64,000 bases of DNA from Comamonas thiooxydans (GTDB lineage: Bacteria; Pseudomonadota; Gammaproteobacteria; Burkholderiales; Burkholderiaceae_C). This document shows, in pieces, positions 26,501 to 34,874 of this stretch. The notes beneath the pieces were generated by a model that searched no databases, was not told the origin of the DNA, and was given only the letters and a program-made list of their open reading frames with translations. The stretch's first letter is position 1. Every line of letters begins with the position of its first letter. A program made the position numbers and the translations under genes. Location of the stretch: contig NZ_AP026738.1 of assembly GCF_002157685.2 (NCBI RefSeq), forward strand, positions 4,216,001-4,280,000, given 5' to 3'.

Positions 26501-28301
26501 GCGCTTTTTCTCGCGCATGACCAGCGAACCGGACGAGTTCGACGACGAGGACGAAAATGGGGACGCCAGCCAGCTCATCGCCGGAGCTGCCGATGTGGAG
26601 AGCATTCTGAGCCTGTGCCTGGCCAAGGGCATGCCCCAGCTCATGCTGCGCTGGCATTACCGCAGCCGCCACCAGTCGCTGATTGCAGTGTCCAACCAGC
26701 AGTTCTACAACAGCGGCCTTTACGTCGTGCCCAGCCCCTACACGGCCCGCTCGGGCATGGGGCTGCGCTTTCACCATCTGCCCGAAGGTCGCTTTGACAG
26801 CGGCGCCAGCCGCATCAATCGCGTCGAGGCCCAGACCATTGCGCGCGCCATCATGCAGCACGCACAGCAGTCGCCGCAGCTCAGCCTGGGCGTGGCCGCT
26901 TTCTCGCTGCAGCAGAAAGTCGCCATCCAGGACGAGCTGGAACTGCTGCGTCGCCAGCAGCCCGGGGCCGAGTCCTTTTTTGTCGCCCATCCCAACGAAC
27001 CCTTCTTCATCAAGAACCTGGAAAACGTGCAGGGCGACGAGCGCGATGTGATCTTCATTTCGGTGGCCTATGCGCGCAACGCGCAGGGCTATCTGCCCAT
27101 GCGCTTCGGCCCTGTGAGTGCCGATGGAGGCGAGCGCCGCCTGAACGTGCTGATCTCGCGCGCCAAGCAGCGCTGCGAGGTGTTTTCATCCATCACCGCC
27201 GACGATATCGATCTGGAACGCGGCAAGGGCAAGGGCGTGGCTGCGCTCAAGGTATTCCTGCAATACGCGGCCACCGGTCAATTGGCACTGGCCGGCATCA
27301 GCGGACGCGATCTGGAGTCCCCGCTCGAAGAAGATGTGTACGAAGCGCTGACGGCCCAGGGTCTGCAGGTGCAGACTCAGATCGGCATTGCGGGCTTTTT
27401 CATCGACCTGGCCGTGGTCGATCCCGAGCAGCCGGGCCGCTATCTGCTCGGCATCGAATGCGACGGCATGAGCTATCACCACAGCCGCAGCGCGCGCGAC
27501 CGCGACCGCCTGCGCCAGTCGGTGCTGGAGAGCCAGGGCTGGACACTGCTGCGCATCTGGGGCTGCGACTGGTTCCGACAGCCGCGCGCCCAGACCGAGC
27601 GTGTCCTGGCCGCCGTCGAAGCTGCCAGGCAGCGCAAGGAGGCCGAACCAGTTCAGCCGGCAATGGCCACCCATCCGTCACAGACAGCCACAGAAGTCAT
27701 AGAACGCGCAGCACGGTCCGATGCCGGAAGCGCCGAGACGGAATCAGTCGCCGGCCCTGACGACAGCCTCTATCAGGAAGCCCGCTTTGCCGTTCCCTCC
27801 GGAGAACTGCACAACCAATCCACCGCAAAGCTGGCCCAACTGATGCACCGGACAGTGGAGCTGGAAGGACCGATTCATTTCGACGAACTGGTCACCCGCA
27901 TGCGTACGCTTTGGGGCCTGCAACGCGCCGGCAGCCGCGTGCGCGATGCGCTGGAACAGGCACGCCAATCGCTGCTGGCCGATGAGGCACTGGCCGCAGA
28001 GGGGGAGTTTCTCGACCTGCCGGGACGAGCGGTGCGGGTACGCAATCGCGCAGAGGTAGGCTCGGCCAATCTGCGCCGCATCGATTGCCTGCCGCCAGCC
28101 GAGATCCGTGCAGCGATTGCCCTGGCCCTCAGGAGCAGCCTGGGCGGCCAGCGCGATGAACTGCCCGCTGCGGTGGCCCGGCTGCTGGGCCTGAGCGCCG
28201 TCACCACGCCGGTACGCGAGCTGGTGCTGACGCAGCTCGATGCGCTGTATGGCAGCGGCGCCGTGGCATTCAACGGGACGCTGTATCGACTGCCGACCTG
28301 A
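23505..28301 (+). CDS. DUF4011 - superfamily 1 helicase - Vsr/MTES_1575-like nuclease - DUF3320 protein
   Basis: This is a 1598-aa multidomain protein. The N-terminal DUF4011 region (about 10-270) begins with the typical RQALLDLSTRNRLLSL. The helicase core has Walker A GPPGTGKS (339-346), motif II DEAS (967-970), motif III GDDRQLPPTRF, WHYRSRH, the QGDERDVIFISV block and motif VI LISRAKQR (about 1216-1223). The long insert between motifs I and II is helical. A PD-(D/E)XK nuclease of the Vsr-like MTES_1575 type follows (D1301, E1318-C-D1320, SYHHSRSARDRDRLR). The DUF3320 region spans about 1425-1475. Proteins of this architecture recur in bacterial defence islands, so DNA interference with phage or plasmids is plausible. 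It stands alone here, without methylase or partner. Confidence 0.9.
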   Translation: MHADSNSALITRQLEKSRQALLDLSTRNRLLSLPQAATARVLHFADERTDEVYRLLAGESKAMSFAPAKAEEEQAAADPAEAQETQATLALPQPEESVDEQLDARGVAQRHRDLKLQTRLSSEKLQRRLLDMYSDARTFIEEQGVNILFLALGQLQWFDRNAPDKPRFAPLILLPVALERKSAAERFTLSSLQEDAAENLSLAAKLKADFGLELPEFNAGDDFDPRAYLAAVASMAAAQPGWQVLPDAMTLGFFSFAKFLMYRDLDTATWPPEKRLDQQALIAAALQDGFEAREHLFPEDADVDQLIPVDSQRHVVDADSSQSLAIEAVRRGENLVIQGPPGTGKSQTITNVIAAAIADGKKVLFISEKMAALEVVNRRLKSVGLGPACLELHSHHANKRKVLEELKATRDLGKPRVEHREQIIHELSNVQQQLNSHSRTMHQALAPCALTPYQILGQLARLDAVQIAHLPDLLQGAQNWSPEDFHSRQQIAEALRQAMSKVSPVAGHPWRGVCHPALLKLDAQRLAQQLPTLQAMLARLQQDGELLAQSLGALAAQTIQTLHEQITLAQQLASAPAIDRQAAANSIWDQGLDQLHKLVECGARFSLQAQNLRSSFAESAWTADWNAPRQSIAAHGDSLFRIFNSGYRAAIANLKGQLKTTLPSSHAERLNLLDSLIEAQQLRQSLSQQQTLGANAFGSLWLGEQSDWGHLQTVLNWMAGPDGHGRSAAFRQLFAQLPSPEHCADLAAKASASLQTFKDAAQSLLDSYRLDTQEAFGAADLTRIPLADFGERLAQWIAEPSALLDWTSYHATREQARAAGMAALVLQLENESIVLDALPAILERAYYEALLRQATQAHPELVAFNGDQHSQKVRQFRALDLERIELARAQSALSHYEQVPRSASGMGPLGVLNGEIARKRGHMPLRKLFKLAGEAVQAIKPVFMMSPLSVAQFLEPGAVEFDLLVIDEASQIEPVDALGAIARCKQLVVVGDDRQLPPTRFFSRMTSEPDEFDDEDENGDASQLIAGAADVESILSLCLAKGMPQLMLRWHYRSRHQSLIAVSNQQFYNSGLYVVPSPYTARSGMGLRFHHLPEGRFDSGASRINRVEAQTIARAIMQHAQQSPQLSLGVAAFSLQQKVAIQDELELLRRQQPGAESFFVAHPNEPFFIKNLENVQGDERDVIFISVAYARNAQGYLPMRFGPVSADGGERRLNVLISRAKQRCEVFSSITADDIDLERGKGKGVAALKVFLQYAATGQLALAGISGRDLESPLEEDVYEALTAQGLQVQTQIGIAGFFIDLAVVDPEQPGRYLLGIECDGMSYHHSRSARDRDRLRQSVLESQGWTLLRIWGCDWFRQPRAQTERVLAAVEAARQRKEAEPVQPAMATHPSQTATEVIERAARSDAGSAETESVAGPDDSLYQEARFAVPSGELHNQSTAKLAQLMHRTVELEGPIHFDELVTRMRTLWGLQRAGSRVRDALEQARQSLLADEALAAEGEFLDLPGRAVRVRNRAEVGSANLRRIDCLPPAEIRAAIALALRSSLGGQRDELPAAVARLLGLSAVTTPVRELVLTQLDALYGSGAVAFNGTLYRLPT

Positions 28302-28320
28302 GTCCTGAGTCCTGAGTCAG

Positions 28321-28360
28321 CAATGAAAACGCCCTGAAGAAATTCAGGGCGTTTTCATTG
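28321..28360. terminator. Bidirectional terminator, 17-bp perfect stem
   Basis: CAATGAAAACGCCCTGA pairs perfectly with TCAGGGCGTTTTCATTG around a 6-nt loop. It separates the helicase gene from the converging membrane-protein gene. Just before it, TGAGTCC is repeated. Confidence 0.88.
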
Positions 28361-28392
28361 CGCAAGGCCGCATGCCCGCACCACACGCTCCG

Positions 28393-28902
28393 TCAGTGAT
28401 CGTTGCTGACCTTGCGGTCCTCGCTCTTGGCCTCCTCCATGGCCTCGGGCTCCAGTTCCTCCGCCGAACGATTCAGGTGAACAAACACCCCCCAGCCGAC
28501 CATGAGCATGCCGACTGCAATGACCAAGGCGGCGGAATACAGCAGCTTCTCGGGCTGCTCCTGGGCCTTGAAGGTCGCCACCAGTCCCTCGACGGCCAGG
28601 GCGACCACCAGCACCACCATAAAGCGTGAGAGAAAGCGACGCACCCTTGTCGGGCCGCTGATATGGGCGTCGCGCACCACCTCTTCTTCAATCACGGTCT
28701 GGGAAATCTGCAGAGCCACCACGCCTGAGGCCAGAATGCCCAGCGCCTCCACCACATGCAGCGTGGCCTCCGGCTCCAGGCCGGCAGCAATCACGGCCCA
28801 GGCCTTGGTGACAGCCATCCAGATCAGGCACAACGCCGCCAGGCCGAACAGCAGGGCAATCAGCGAATGGGTCAGGGTGTAGAGCCAGTGAACAAACTTC
28901 AT
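28393..28902 (-). CDS. Four-helix membrane protein, hypothetical
   Basis: This 169-aa protein has hydrophobic segments at about 8-32, 43-60, 90-108 and 120-140, and an acidic C-terminal tail (EELEPEAMEEAKSEDRK). GGAG lies seven bases before the ATG at 28902. Homologues are usually annotated as general membrane proteins; I do not recognise a function. Confidence 0.75.
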   Translation of the reverse strand: MKFVHWLYTLTHSLIALLFGLAALCLIWMAVTKAWAVIAAGLEPEATLHVVEALGILASGVVALQISQTVIEEEVVRDAHISGPTRVRRFLSRFMVVLVVALAVEGLVATFKAQEQPEKLLYSAALVIAVGMLMVGWGVFVHLNRSAEELEPEAMEEAKSEDRKVSNDH

Positions 28903-29055
28903 GAGCAACTCCAGGACCGTGTTGACGATCCATCGCCGTCCATGCTTGCAGACTTGATCTGGCCGCTTCGTAGGACAGTCAAGAAAACTGCTGACTCAAT
29001 GCAAAGAGCGCCCTGTTTGCCCTGAGCACTCCCCAAATCTGCCTACCATTGGCAT

Positions 29056-29511
29056 ATGCCTCGCCAGAACACCAGTCCCGCAGAGTTTCCGCCCGCCATT
29101 CTTTTGCAGATAACGCAGCTGGCCCAGCACATCGTGGCCCTGCGCAAGAGTCGAGGCGAAACACAGACGCAGTGGGCAGAGCGGCTGGGTATTTCCCAGC
29201 CCACCATGGCACGCATAGAGCGCGGCGACCCGGCGGTGGCCATGGCGACCTATGTGTCCTGCCTGTGGCAGCTCAATCCCGAGCTGGACCTGACCCGGTT
29301 GCTCGCCCCCAAGGCTCCAGCGCTGGCACCCGCATCCCGCTCGGATGCACCCTGCCTAGACAGGAAAAGAACTGTGGCACCAAAGAGGGCCAAGTCCACA
29401 GCCGAACCTGCCGTCGAGACCGCGAACCACGATGAGCAGCAGGCGCAGATCGAGCGCAATTTTGCGGCCGCCAAGGCCGCTCTGGATTTCTTCAAGAGCC
29501 CTCTGTTCTGA
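29056..29511 (+). CDS. XRE-family helix-turn-helix protein
   Basis: The protein is 151 aa. Residues about 18-70 form a Cro/C1-type helix-turn-helix (AQHIVALRKSRGETQTQWAE, then GISQPTMARIERGD). The remainder is a basic, low-complexity linker and a helical tail (QIERNFAAAKAALDFFKSPLF). The N-terminal part looks like a HipB-type antitoxin DNA-binding domain, but no toxin gene is adjacent, so an independent regulator is the safer call. Confidence 0.78.
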   Translation: MPRQNTSPAEFPPAILLQITQLAQHIVALRKSRGETQTQWAERLGISQPTMARIERGDPAVAMATYVSCLWQLNPELDLTRLLAPKAPALAPASRSDAPCLDRKRTVAPKRAKSTAEPAVETANHDEQQAQIERNFAAAKAALDFFKSPLF

Positions 29512-29559
29512 TCGGCTGGCCGAAAAACCGGCTGCTTCCGACTGGATGCCGCGAGCGCA

Positions 29560-30582
29560 TCAGTCTCCGAACCGCTCCCGATAAGCGACAGGTGTGATGC
29601 CCAGCTTGCGCACGAACAGATGTCGCAGCGCCTGCTCCGAGCCCAACCCGACCTTGGCGGCCACGGTCTTGAGGGGCAGAGAGCCCAGATTCTCCAGCAG
29701 CTGCTTGGCCCGCTCCAGGCGAGCGTTTTCCACAAAGCTGCTGGGACTGCAGCCGGTCTCCTGCTGAAAGACGCGGCGAAAATTGCGCTCGCTCATCGCC
29801 GCCTTGCCCGCCAGCAGCGCCAGCGGCATGGGCTGGTCCAGGTGCTCCAGCACCCACTGCTGGGCGGCCCGCACTGCGCTGTGCTGCGTGGCCTGTGCGG
29901 CCAGGGACACGCTGAACTGCGACTGGCCGCCCGGGCGTTTGAGATACATGACCAGATCGCGCGCCACCTGCAGTGCCAGCGCATGGCCGAAATCATGCTC
30001 CACCACCGCCAGCGCCAGATCAATGCCGGCAGTGACGCCGGCCGAAGTCCAGAGCTGACGCATGCCATCGCTGTCCTTGATTTCGTCGCACACATAGATC
30101 GCATCGGCATCCACCTGCACCCGCGGATAACGCTGGGCAAGCGCCCCGGCCACACTCCAGTGCGTGGCCGCGCGGCGATCATTGAGCAGACCGGCTGCTG
30201 CCAGAAAAAAACTGCCGCTGCACAGCGCGATCATGCGACCGACCCCGGGAGCCACTCGCGCCACCCAGTCCACCAGCTCGGGCGAAGCCGCCAGCACCTG
30301 CTCGATATGGCGCGCACCCACCAGCAGCACCGTGCACCCCGTGCCCTCGGCCTCGACCTGCGCCAGGGTATGGCTGGCCTGCAAGCCCATCAAAGTGTCC
30401 GAGGGAACCAGACCGGCCTGTGACGCCACCACCCGCACCACATATCCGTCAGGCAGGCCTTTCTGCCGCAGATGCACATTGGCATAGTCAAACACGGACA
30501 TGGGGCCTATGGCCTCCAGCGCCTTGAAGCCGGGGTAGACAACCAGATCGACGCGGTGGGCGCCAGCGTGATGGTGTTCCAT
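29560..30582 (-). CDS. GlxA-type AraC-family regulator with DJ-1/PfpI domain
   Basis: This 340-aa regulator has a DJ-1/PfpI-like domain at residues about 10-190, with the nucleophile-elbow segment ALCSGSFFLAAAGLL and the following RRAATHW. The C-terminal AraC helix-turn-helix pair spans about 230-335 (MSERNFRRVFQQETGCSPSSFVENARLERAKQLL and TVAAKVGLGSEQALRHLF). GlxA-like regulators often control degradation of amines and nitrogen compounds such as carnitine or choline, but the target is not visible here. Start at 30582 (MEHHHAG) fits the domain. Confidence 0.88.
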   Translation of the reverse strand: MEHHHAGAHRVDLVVYPGFKALEAIGPMSVFDYANVHLRQKGLPDGYVVRVVASQAGLVPSDTLMGLQASHTLAQVEAEGTGCTVLLVGARHIEQVLAASPELVDWVARVAPGVGRMIALCSGSFFLAAAGLLNDRRAATHWSVAGALAQRYPRVQVDADAIYVCDEIKDSDGMRQLWTSAGVTAGIDLALAVVEHDFGHALALQVARDLVMYLKRPGGQSQFSVSLAAQATQHSAVRAAQQWVLEHLDQPMPLALLAGKAAMSERNFRRVFQQETGCSPSSFVENARLERAKQLLENLGSLPLKTVAAKVGLGSEQALRHLFVRKLGITPVAYRERFGD

Positions 30583-30731
30583 ACAAAAATCAGAGCAGTT
30601 CAAGCATATACAACCAGCGCTACAGGCACTTGCAGCGCACAAGCCTCGACTATACGCAAGCCCTCTCGGCAGCTAGTGCTGGCAGTCGCATCCACTGCTA
30701 AAGTCCGGGGCTTCTGTCCCTTTTTCCGCCC

Positions 30732-31550
30732 ATGATTCCCGGACCTCTTTTTACCCTGCCCATGCTGTTGCTGCTGCTCGCCCCCCTGGTGGCAGCCGGC
30801 CTGAGCCTGTGGCTGCTGCTGCTCGGGCTGTTCTGGTGGCTGCGCCATAGGCACGCACCCGCCTCCGAGCGCCCGCCGTTCTGGCACTGGCCCGTCGTGG
30901 TGGTGGCGATATTGGCCCTGGCCGGCGATGTATGGGGCCTGGTGCTGGCGCGCAAGCTGGTGCAGATTGAAGAGGCCGTGACGCTGCGAGCCCACTATCG
31001 CGAAAGCCGACAGCGCTTTGTGCTGCCCGAGGACTTCCGGTATGGAGAGCAGCTATTCCCCCAGGGCACGCTGATCAACCGCTACGACGCCTTTGACAAC
31101 GGCGAGCGCCAGCGACCGCTTGGTCTGCGAGGCCTGAGTGCGGCGCGCTTTACGCAGCCGGTGCAGATCGCAGGTGCCTGGGTCAGCGCCATCGGCAACC
31201 ACACGGTGGAGCTGGCCCGCGACCAGCGACTCGGCCCGGTGTTCCACTTCGATCCCGATGCGAAGCCGGGTTATGGCGCCTGGGTGATCGACCCGAAGCG
31301 CGCCTATCTGGAATGCCGCAAGGGCGATGTCGCCAGCCTGCATGTGCCCTTGATCGACTACGACATTCAGGCCGAGTTTCTGGTCGGAGCCCCCGACGGC
31401 CCCGAGGCGCGCTACCGCCCCAGTCAATGGGGGTTCATCGATTGCCAGGAGGGCAAGCCCGCCATTGAGGTGCAGCCGGCCTATGACGGCCCGGCACCAC
31501 CAGGCGCACATCTGCCGGTATGGGGGACGCTGATACCGAATGAGGATTGA
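30732..31550 (+). CDS. Membrane-anchored hypothetical protein
   Basis: The protein is 272 aa. Two hydrophobic helices at the N-terminus (about 5-38 and 50-72) are followed by an outside domain rich in charged residues. Two Cys lie in that domain (LECRKGD and FIDCQEG), far enough apart for a disulfide. The first ATG is only about ten bases after a T-rich tract with no obvious Shine-Dalgarno. No family is recognised. Confidence 0.7.
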   Translation: MIPGPLFTLPMLLLLLAPLVAAGLSLWLLLLGLFWWLRHRHAPASERPPFWHWPVVVVAILALAGDVWGLVLARKLVQIEEAVTLRAHYRESRQRFVLPEDFRYGEQLFPQGTLINRYDAFDNGERQRPLGLRGLSAARFTQPVQIAGAWVSAIGNHTVELARDQRLGPVFHFDPDAKPGYGAWVIDPKRAYLECRKGDVASLHVPLIDYDIQAEFLVGAPDGPEARYRPSQWGFIDCQEGKPAIEVQPAYDGPAPPGAHLPVWGTLIPNED

Positions 31551-31595
31551 GCTGGAGACGCTAGGCTCGCCGGTGCTCTCTGCGCGGCCAGGCTA

Positions 31596-32213
31596 CTAGG
31601 GACGATGCATGCGGAACTTCTGCTCATCGCCAATCGAGAAATAGTCTGCGGGCCCCCCCGCGCGCAGAATCACCCCGGCACTGGCCGTCTCAAACACACC
31701 GTCCTTGAGCAGCCGACGGTCAATGTAGACCTTTACCACCTCCCCAAGCACGAGCCAGGATGGAATCGACTCGTGGCTCGCGGTACGCAACTGGTGGATG
31801 TCGGTCAATCGGCATTCGAAGCTCACCGGGCTCTGTGCGACTCTGGGCACCCGTATCAGTTCCGAATCCGCGGCTTCCAGCCCTGCCAGCTCGAACTCAT
31901 TCACCTCCGCAGGTACGGCGGCACAGGTCTGGTTCATGGCATCGGCCAGCTCACGCGTGGCCAGATTCCACGCGAACTCGCCCGTTTCCTGGATATTGCG
32001 CACCGTATCTTTCCAGCCGATGCTGGAAAATCCGATGATGGGGGGGATGTAGTTGAAGGCGTTAAAGAAGCTGTAGGGTGCCAGATTGACCTGCCCGCTC
32101 GCGCTCCTGCTCGAAATCCATCCTATGGGTCGCGGGCCGACGATGGCGTTGAAGGGATCATGCGGCAGTCCGTGCCCTTTGCGGGGCTCATAGGTATGCG
32201 AGTCAGTTTTCAT
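31596..32213 (-). CDS. Flavin reductase-like FMN-binding protein
   Basis: This 205-aa protein has the split-barrel flavin reductase fold (DIM6/NTAB family). Seen signature: FNAIVGPRPIGWISSRSASGQVNLAPYSFF, then PPIIGFSSIGWKDTVRNIQETGEF and the later VLGEVVKVYID. These proteins reduce or bind FMN and often support a monooxygenase. None lies adjacent. I chose the ATG at 32213, since 84 upstream codons lack homology. Confidence 0.88.
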   Translation of the reverse strand: MKTDSHTYEPRKGHGLPHDPFNAIVGPRPIGWISSRSASGQVNLAPYSFFNAFNYIPPIIGFSSIGWKDTVRNIQETGEFAWNLATRELADAMNQTCAAVPAEVNEFELAGLEAADSELIRVPRVAQSPVSFECRLTDIHQLRTASHESIPSWLVLGEVVKVYIDRRLLKDGVFETASAGVILRAGGPADYFSIGDEQKFRMHRP

Positions 32214-32501
32214 CGCTGGTGTTTCTAGCGTCTGGCCTGTCGGGAAGTGCCCAACTGCGTTCTTGGGCAATAGTGCAAGTCTAATGGCGCGCTGGAGGAG
32301 TTCAGGCTGCGGGGGGACCGAACCCGTCGCTACAGCCGCCTCGCACTGGTAATGTGCTCGCGCCTCAGCACAAACGATGAGCGCCTGTTTTTGCGCAGAA
32401 AATCCGTCCTTTGAAACGGGAAACCAGCGCCTACCCCGAGCAAGCAGTCGCTCCTGCGGCTGCACGTGGCAGTCTACGCAGCTCCAGCCAGCTTTCTTTG
32501 A

Positions 32502-33221
32502 CTACAGACCGGTTGGAAAGTGCACGCCAGCGCGCTGGGCAGCCTGCACGATGTGCGCTGCCATGGCCTGCTGTGCCAGCTCCGGCCGGCCCTGGGCCAG
32601 ACCGTCGATGATGGCCGCATGCTCCTCGCAGGTTGCATGGCGCGCACCACGCTTGTAGAACGGAAGGCGCTGGCTCTCTTGCATGACTTCGCCGCTGCCG
32701 CGCAGCACGTCTGCAATCGCGTGATTGCCCGAGATGGTGGCGATCTGCATGTGGAAATCGAAATCCAGGTGGCTGGCCTGCAGGAAGTCCGAGGCATCTA
32801 TGCATTGCTGCATGCCCTGCAGATTGGCCTGCAGCAACGTCAGGTCTTCAGGCTGCACCACCAGGGCCGCAAGGCGCGCCGCAAATCCTTCCAACGCGAA
32901 GCGCAACTGATAGACATCGGTGAGCGCATGCGAATCGGCAAAGCGCCAGGCCTCGCTGGCTGGCGCCTCGGGTGCCTCGGTCACATACATGCCCTTGCCG
33001 GGCCTCGCTACGACCAGCCCCAGCCCCTGAAGCGTCGACAAGGCCTCGCGCAATGACGTCCGGCTGATGCCCAGCTGTTCCGATAGATCGCGCTGCGAGG
33101 GTAGAAGCGAGCCTACCGGATAGGTGCCGGCTTCGATCCAGTCCCGGATCAAGCGGGCGGCCTGGCTGGCAACGGCGACATTGGAGGAGACAGAGGGTTC
33201 CATTCGGAGGTAATCGTTCAT
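32502..33221 (-). CDS. GntR-family regulator, FadR (FCD) subfamily
   Basis: The protein is 239 aa. Winged helix-turn-helix at about 18-85 (PVGSLLPSQRDLSEQLGISRTSLREALSTLQ and PGKGMYV), followed by an FCD domain (DVYQLRFALEGFAARLAA; DFDFHMQIA; CEEHAAIIDGL). A second ATG seven codons in (33203) could be the true start. It is 125 bp downstream of the MFS gene on the same strand. It probably binds the two ACTGGTATTACC-type palindromes between the MFS gene and allA, making it a ureide-related repressor, which is inference. Confidence 0.9.
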   Translation of the reverse strand: MNDYLRMEPSVSSNVAVASQAARLIRDWIEAGTYPVGSLLPSQRDLSEQLGISRTSLREALSTLQGLGLVVARPGKGMYVTEAPEAPASEAWRFADSHALTDVYQLRFALEGFAARLAALVVQPEDLTLLQANLQGMQQCIDASDFLQASHLDFDFHMQIATISGNHAIADVLRGSGEVMQESQRLPFYKRGARHATCEEHAAIIDGLAQGRPELAQQAMAAHIVQAAQRAGVHFPTGL

Positions 33222-33346
33222 CGCAAAAAGGGGTTGCGCGCCATCTTAACGACTGCGCAGCACATCCCGCCTCGAACACCGCCCCTGACACCGCTCCAGA
33301 CCACACTACGGCAGTGCTTCCGGGCGGTGCCTGCCGCGATGCGAGG

Positions 33347-34681
33347 CTATTTGTTGACCAGCTTAGCCGGCACGGTATAGGTCAGAAAGGCGCCGAACAG
33401 CAGCACGCCAGCCAGCACGAACATGGCCGCATTGGTGCTCTGGGTCGCATCCTTGATCAGGCCAATCATGTAAGGGCTGATGAAGCCAGCCAGATTGGCG
33501 AAGGAGTTGATCAGCGCAATACCTGCTGCCGCCCCTGCGCTGGACAGGATGGCCGTGGGCAGGCTCCAGAACAGCGGCGAAGTTGCAAGGCTGCCGCCCG
33601 CAGCCAGCGCCAGCGCCGCTAGGGACAGATAGACATTGCCGCTGAAAACGGCTGACAGCATCAGCCCCAGCGCACCCACGCAGAACGGCACGATCAGATG
33701 CCAGCGGCGCTCGCGCATGCGGTCCGAGCTGCGGCTGACCAGGTTCATGGACACTACGGCCACCGAGAACGGTACGGCCGTCAGCAGGCCGATCTGGAAA
33801 GCACCTTCCACGCCCGACTGGCGGATCAGCGAGGGCAGCCAGAAGGTCAGGCCGTACTGGCCCATCACCGTGCAAAAGCAGATCATGGCCATCTTGATGA
33901 TGCGCGGATCGGCGAACAGCGCGCGCAGCGTCATGTGGCTGTCGGCCTTGCTGGCGTTCTCGCGGGCGATGTTGCGCTCGAGCAGCGTCTTCTCCGATTC
34001 ACTGAGCCAGTTCGCGCTGCGGATGTTGTTGTCCAGATACCAGAGCACGGCCAGGCCGAGCAACAGCGAGGGAACGGCCTCGATCAGGAACAGCCACTGC
34101 CAGCCGCGCAGACCAGCCACACCCTGCATCAGCTCCATGATGCCGCCCGACAGCGGCCCGCCCAGGATGCCCGAGACCGGGATTGCGCACATGAACAGCG
34201 CCACCATGCGTGCGCGTCGGTACGACGGAAACCAGTAGGTCATGTACAGGATCATGCCGGGGTAGAAGCCCGCCTCGGCCGCGCCCAACAGAAAGCGCAG
34301 CACATAGAACTGCGTGGGCGTGGTCACGAACATCATGGCTGCCGAGATCAGGCTCCACATGATCATGATGCGGGCAATTGTGGCCTTGGCGCCTATGCGG
34401 TGCATGAGCATGTTGCTCGGCACTTCGAAGAAGAAGTAGCCGATGAAGAACAATCCTGCACCGAGGCCGTACATGGCCTCGCTGAACTGCAGGTCCGCCA
34501 GCATGTGCAGCTTGGCAAAGCCCACGTTGACACGGTCCAGGTAGGCCGCCACGTAGCAGGCCATGATGAAGGGCAGCAGGCGCCAGGCGACCTTGCGGTA
34601 GACCGCGGCTTCTGCGGCGGTTTCGCCGGCCAGCGTTGCCGCCGGCGCAGCGGCGTCAGGGGTGGAGGAAAGGGATGACAT
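33347..34681 (-). CDS. MFS transporter, anion:cation symporter (ACS) family
   Basis: This 444-aa inner-membrane transporter has twelve predicted helices. ACS family signs: RLLPFIMACYVAAYLDRVNVGFA at helix 1, FFIGYFFFEVPSNMLMHRIGA, and RFLLGAAEAGFYPGMILYMTYWFP. Members carry organic anions such as allantoate, phthalate or hexuronates. A divergent ureidoglycolate lyase gene and shared operators make a ureide or related acid likely. AAGGAT precedes the ATG at 34681. Confidence 0.9.
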   Translation of the reverse strand: MSSLSSTPDAAAPAATLAGETAAEAAVYRKVAWRLLPFIMACYVAAYLDRVNVGFAKLHMLADLQFSEAMYGLGAGLFFIGYFFFEVPSNMLMHRIGAKATIARIMIMWSLISAAMMFVTTPTQFYVLRFLLGAAEAGFYPGMILYMTYWFPSYRRARMVALFMCAIPVSGILGGPLSGGIMELMQGVAGLRGWQWLFLIEAVPSLLLGLAVLWYLDNNIRSANWLSESEKTLLERNIARENASKADSHMTLRALFADPRIIKMAMICFCTVMGQYGLTFWLPSLIRQSGVEGAFQIGLLTAVPFSVAVVSMNLVSRSSDRMRERRWHLIVPFCVGALGLMLSAVFSGNVYLSLAALALAAGGSLATSPLFWSLPTAILSSAGAAAGIALINSFANLAGFISPYMIGLIKDATQSTNAAMFVLAGVLLFGAFLTYTVPAKLVNK

Positions 34682-34711
34682 CTTGGATCCTTGTTGGCGG
34701 TGGTTTTCGTA

Positions 34712-34726
34712 ACTGGTATTACCGGT
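34712..34726. promoter_or_regulatory. GntR/FadR-type operator, copy 1
   Basis: ACTGGTATTACCGGT is an odd-length palindrome (ACTGGTA-T-TACCGGT, one mismatched pair) 31 bp upstream of the MFS start. It shares 14 of 15 bases with the copy at 34834. The TGGT-N-ACCA core is the FadR-type recognition pattern. Confidence 0.7.
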
Positions 34727-34833
34727 ATGAATTAACGACCGCAACCATAATCAAGATCAAGACATTACGCACTCGCAATTACCCTAGCCAATCTTTCGAA
34801 TTGCGATTTGACAAAGCCGCCGAGGCAAAACAT

Positions 34834-34848
34834 ACTGGTATTACCAGT
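34834..34848. promoter_or_regulatory. GntR/FadR-type operator, copy 2
   Basis: ACTGGTATTACCAGT is a perfect palindrome around a central T, 27 bp upstream of the allA ATG. With the copy at 34712 it brackets both divergent promoters. Confidence 0.75.
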
Positions 34849-34874
34849 TAGACCAAATCAAACAACGACCTTTT

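Noticed and set aside
29056..29511. HipB-like antitoxin of a toxin-antitoxin pair
   Set aside because: The neighbours are a membrane protein and a GlxA-type regulator; no toxin-like gene is adjacent.
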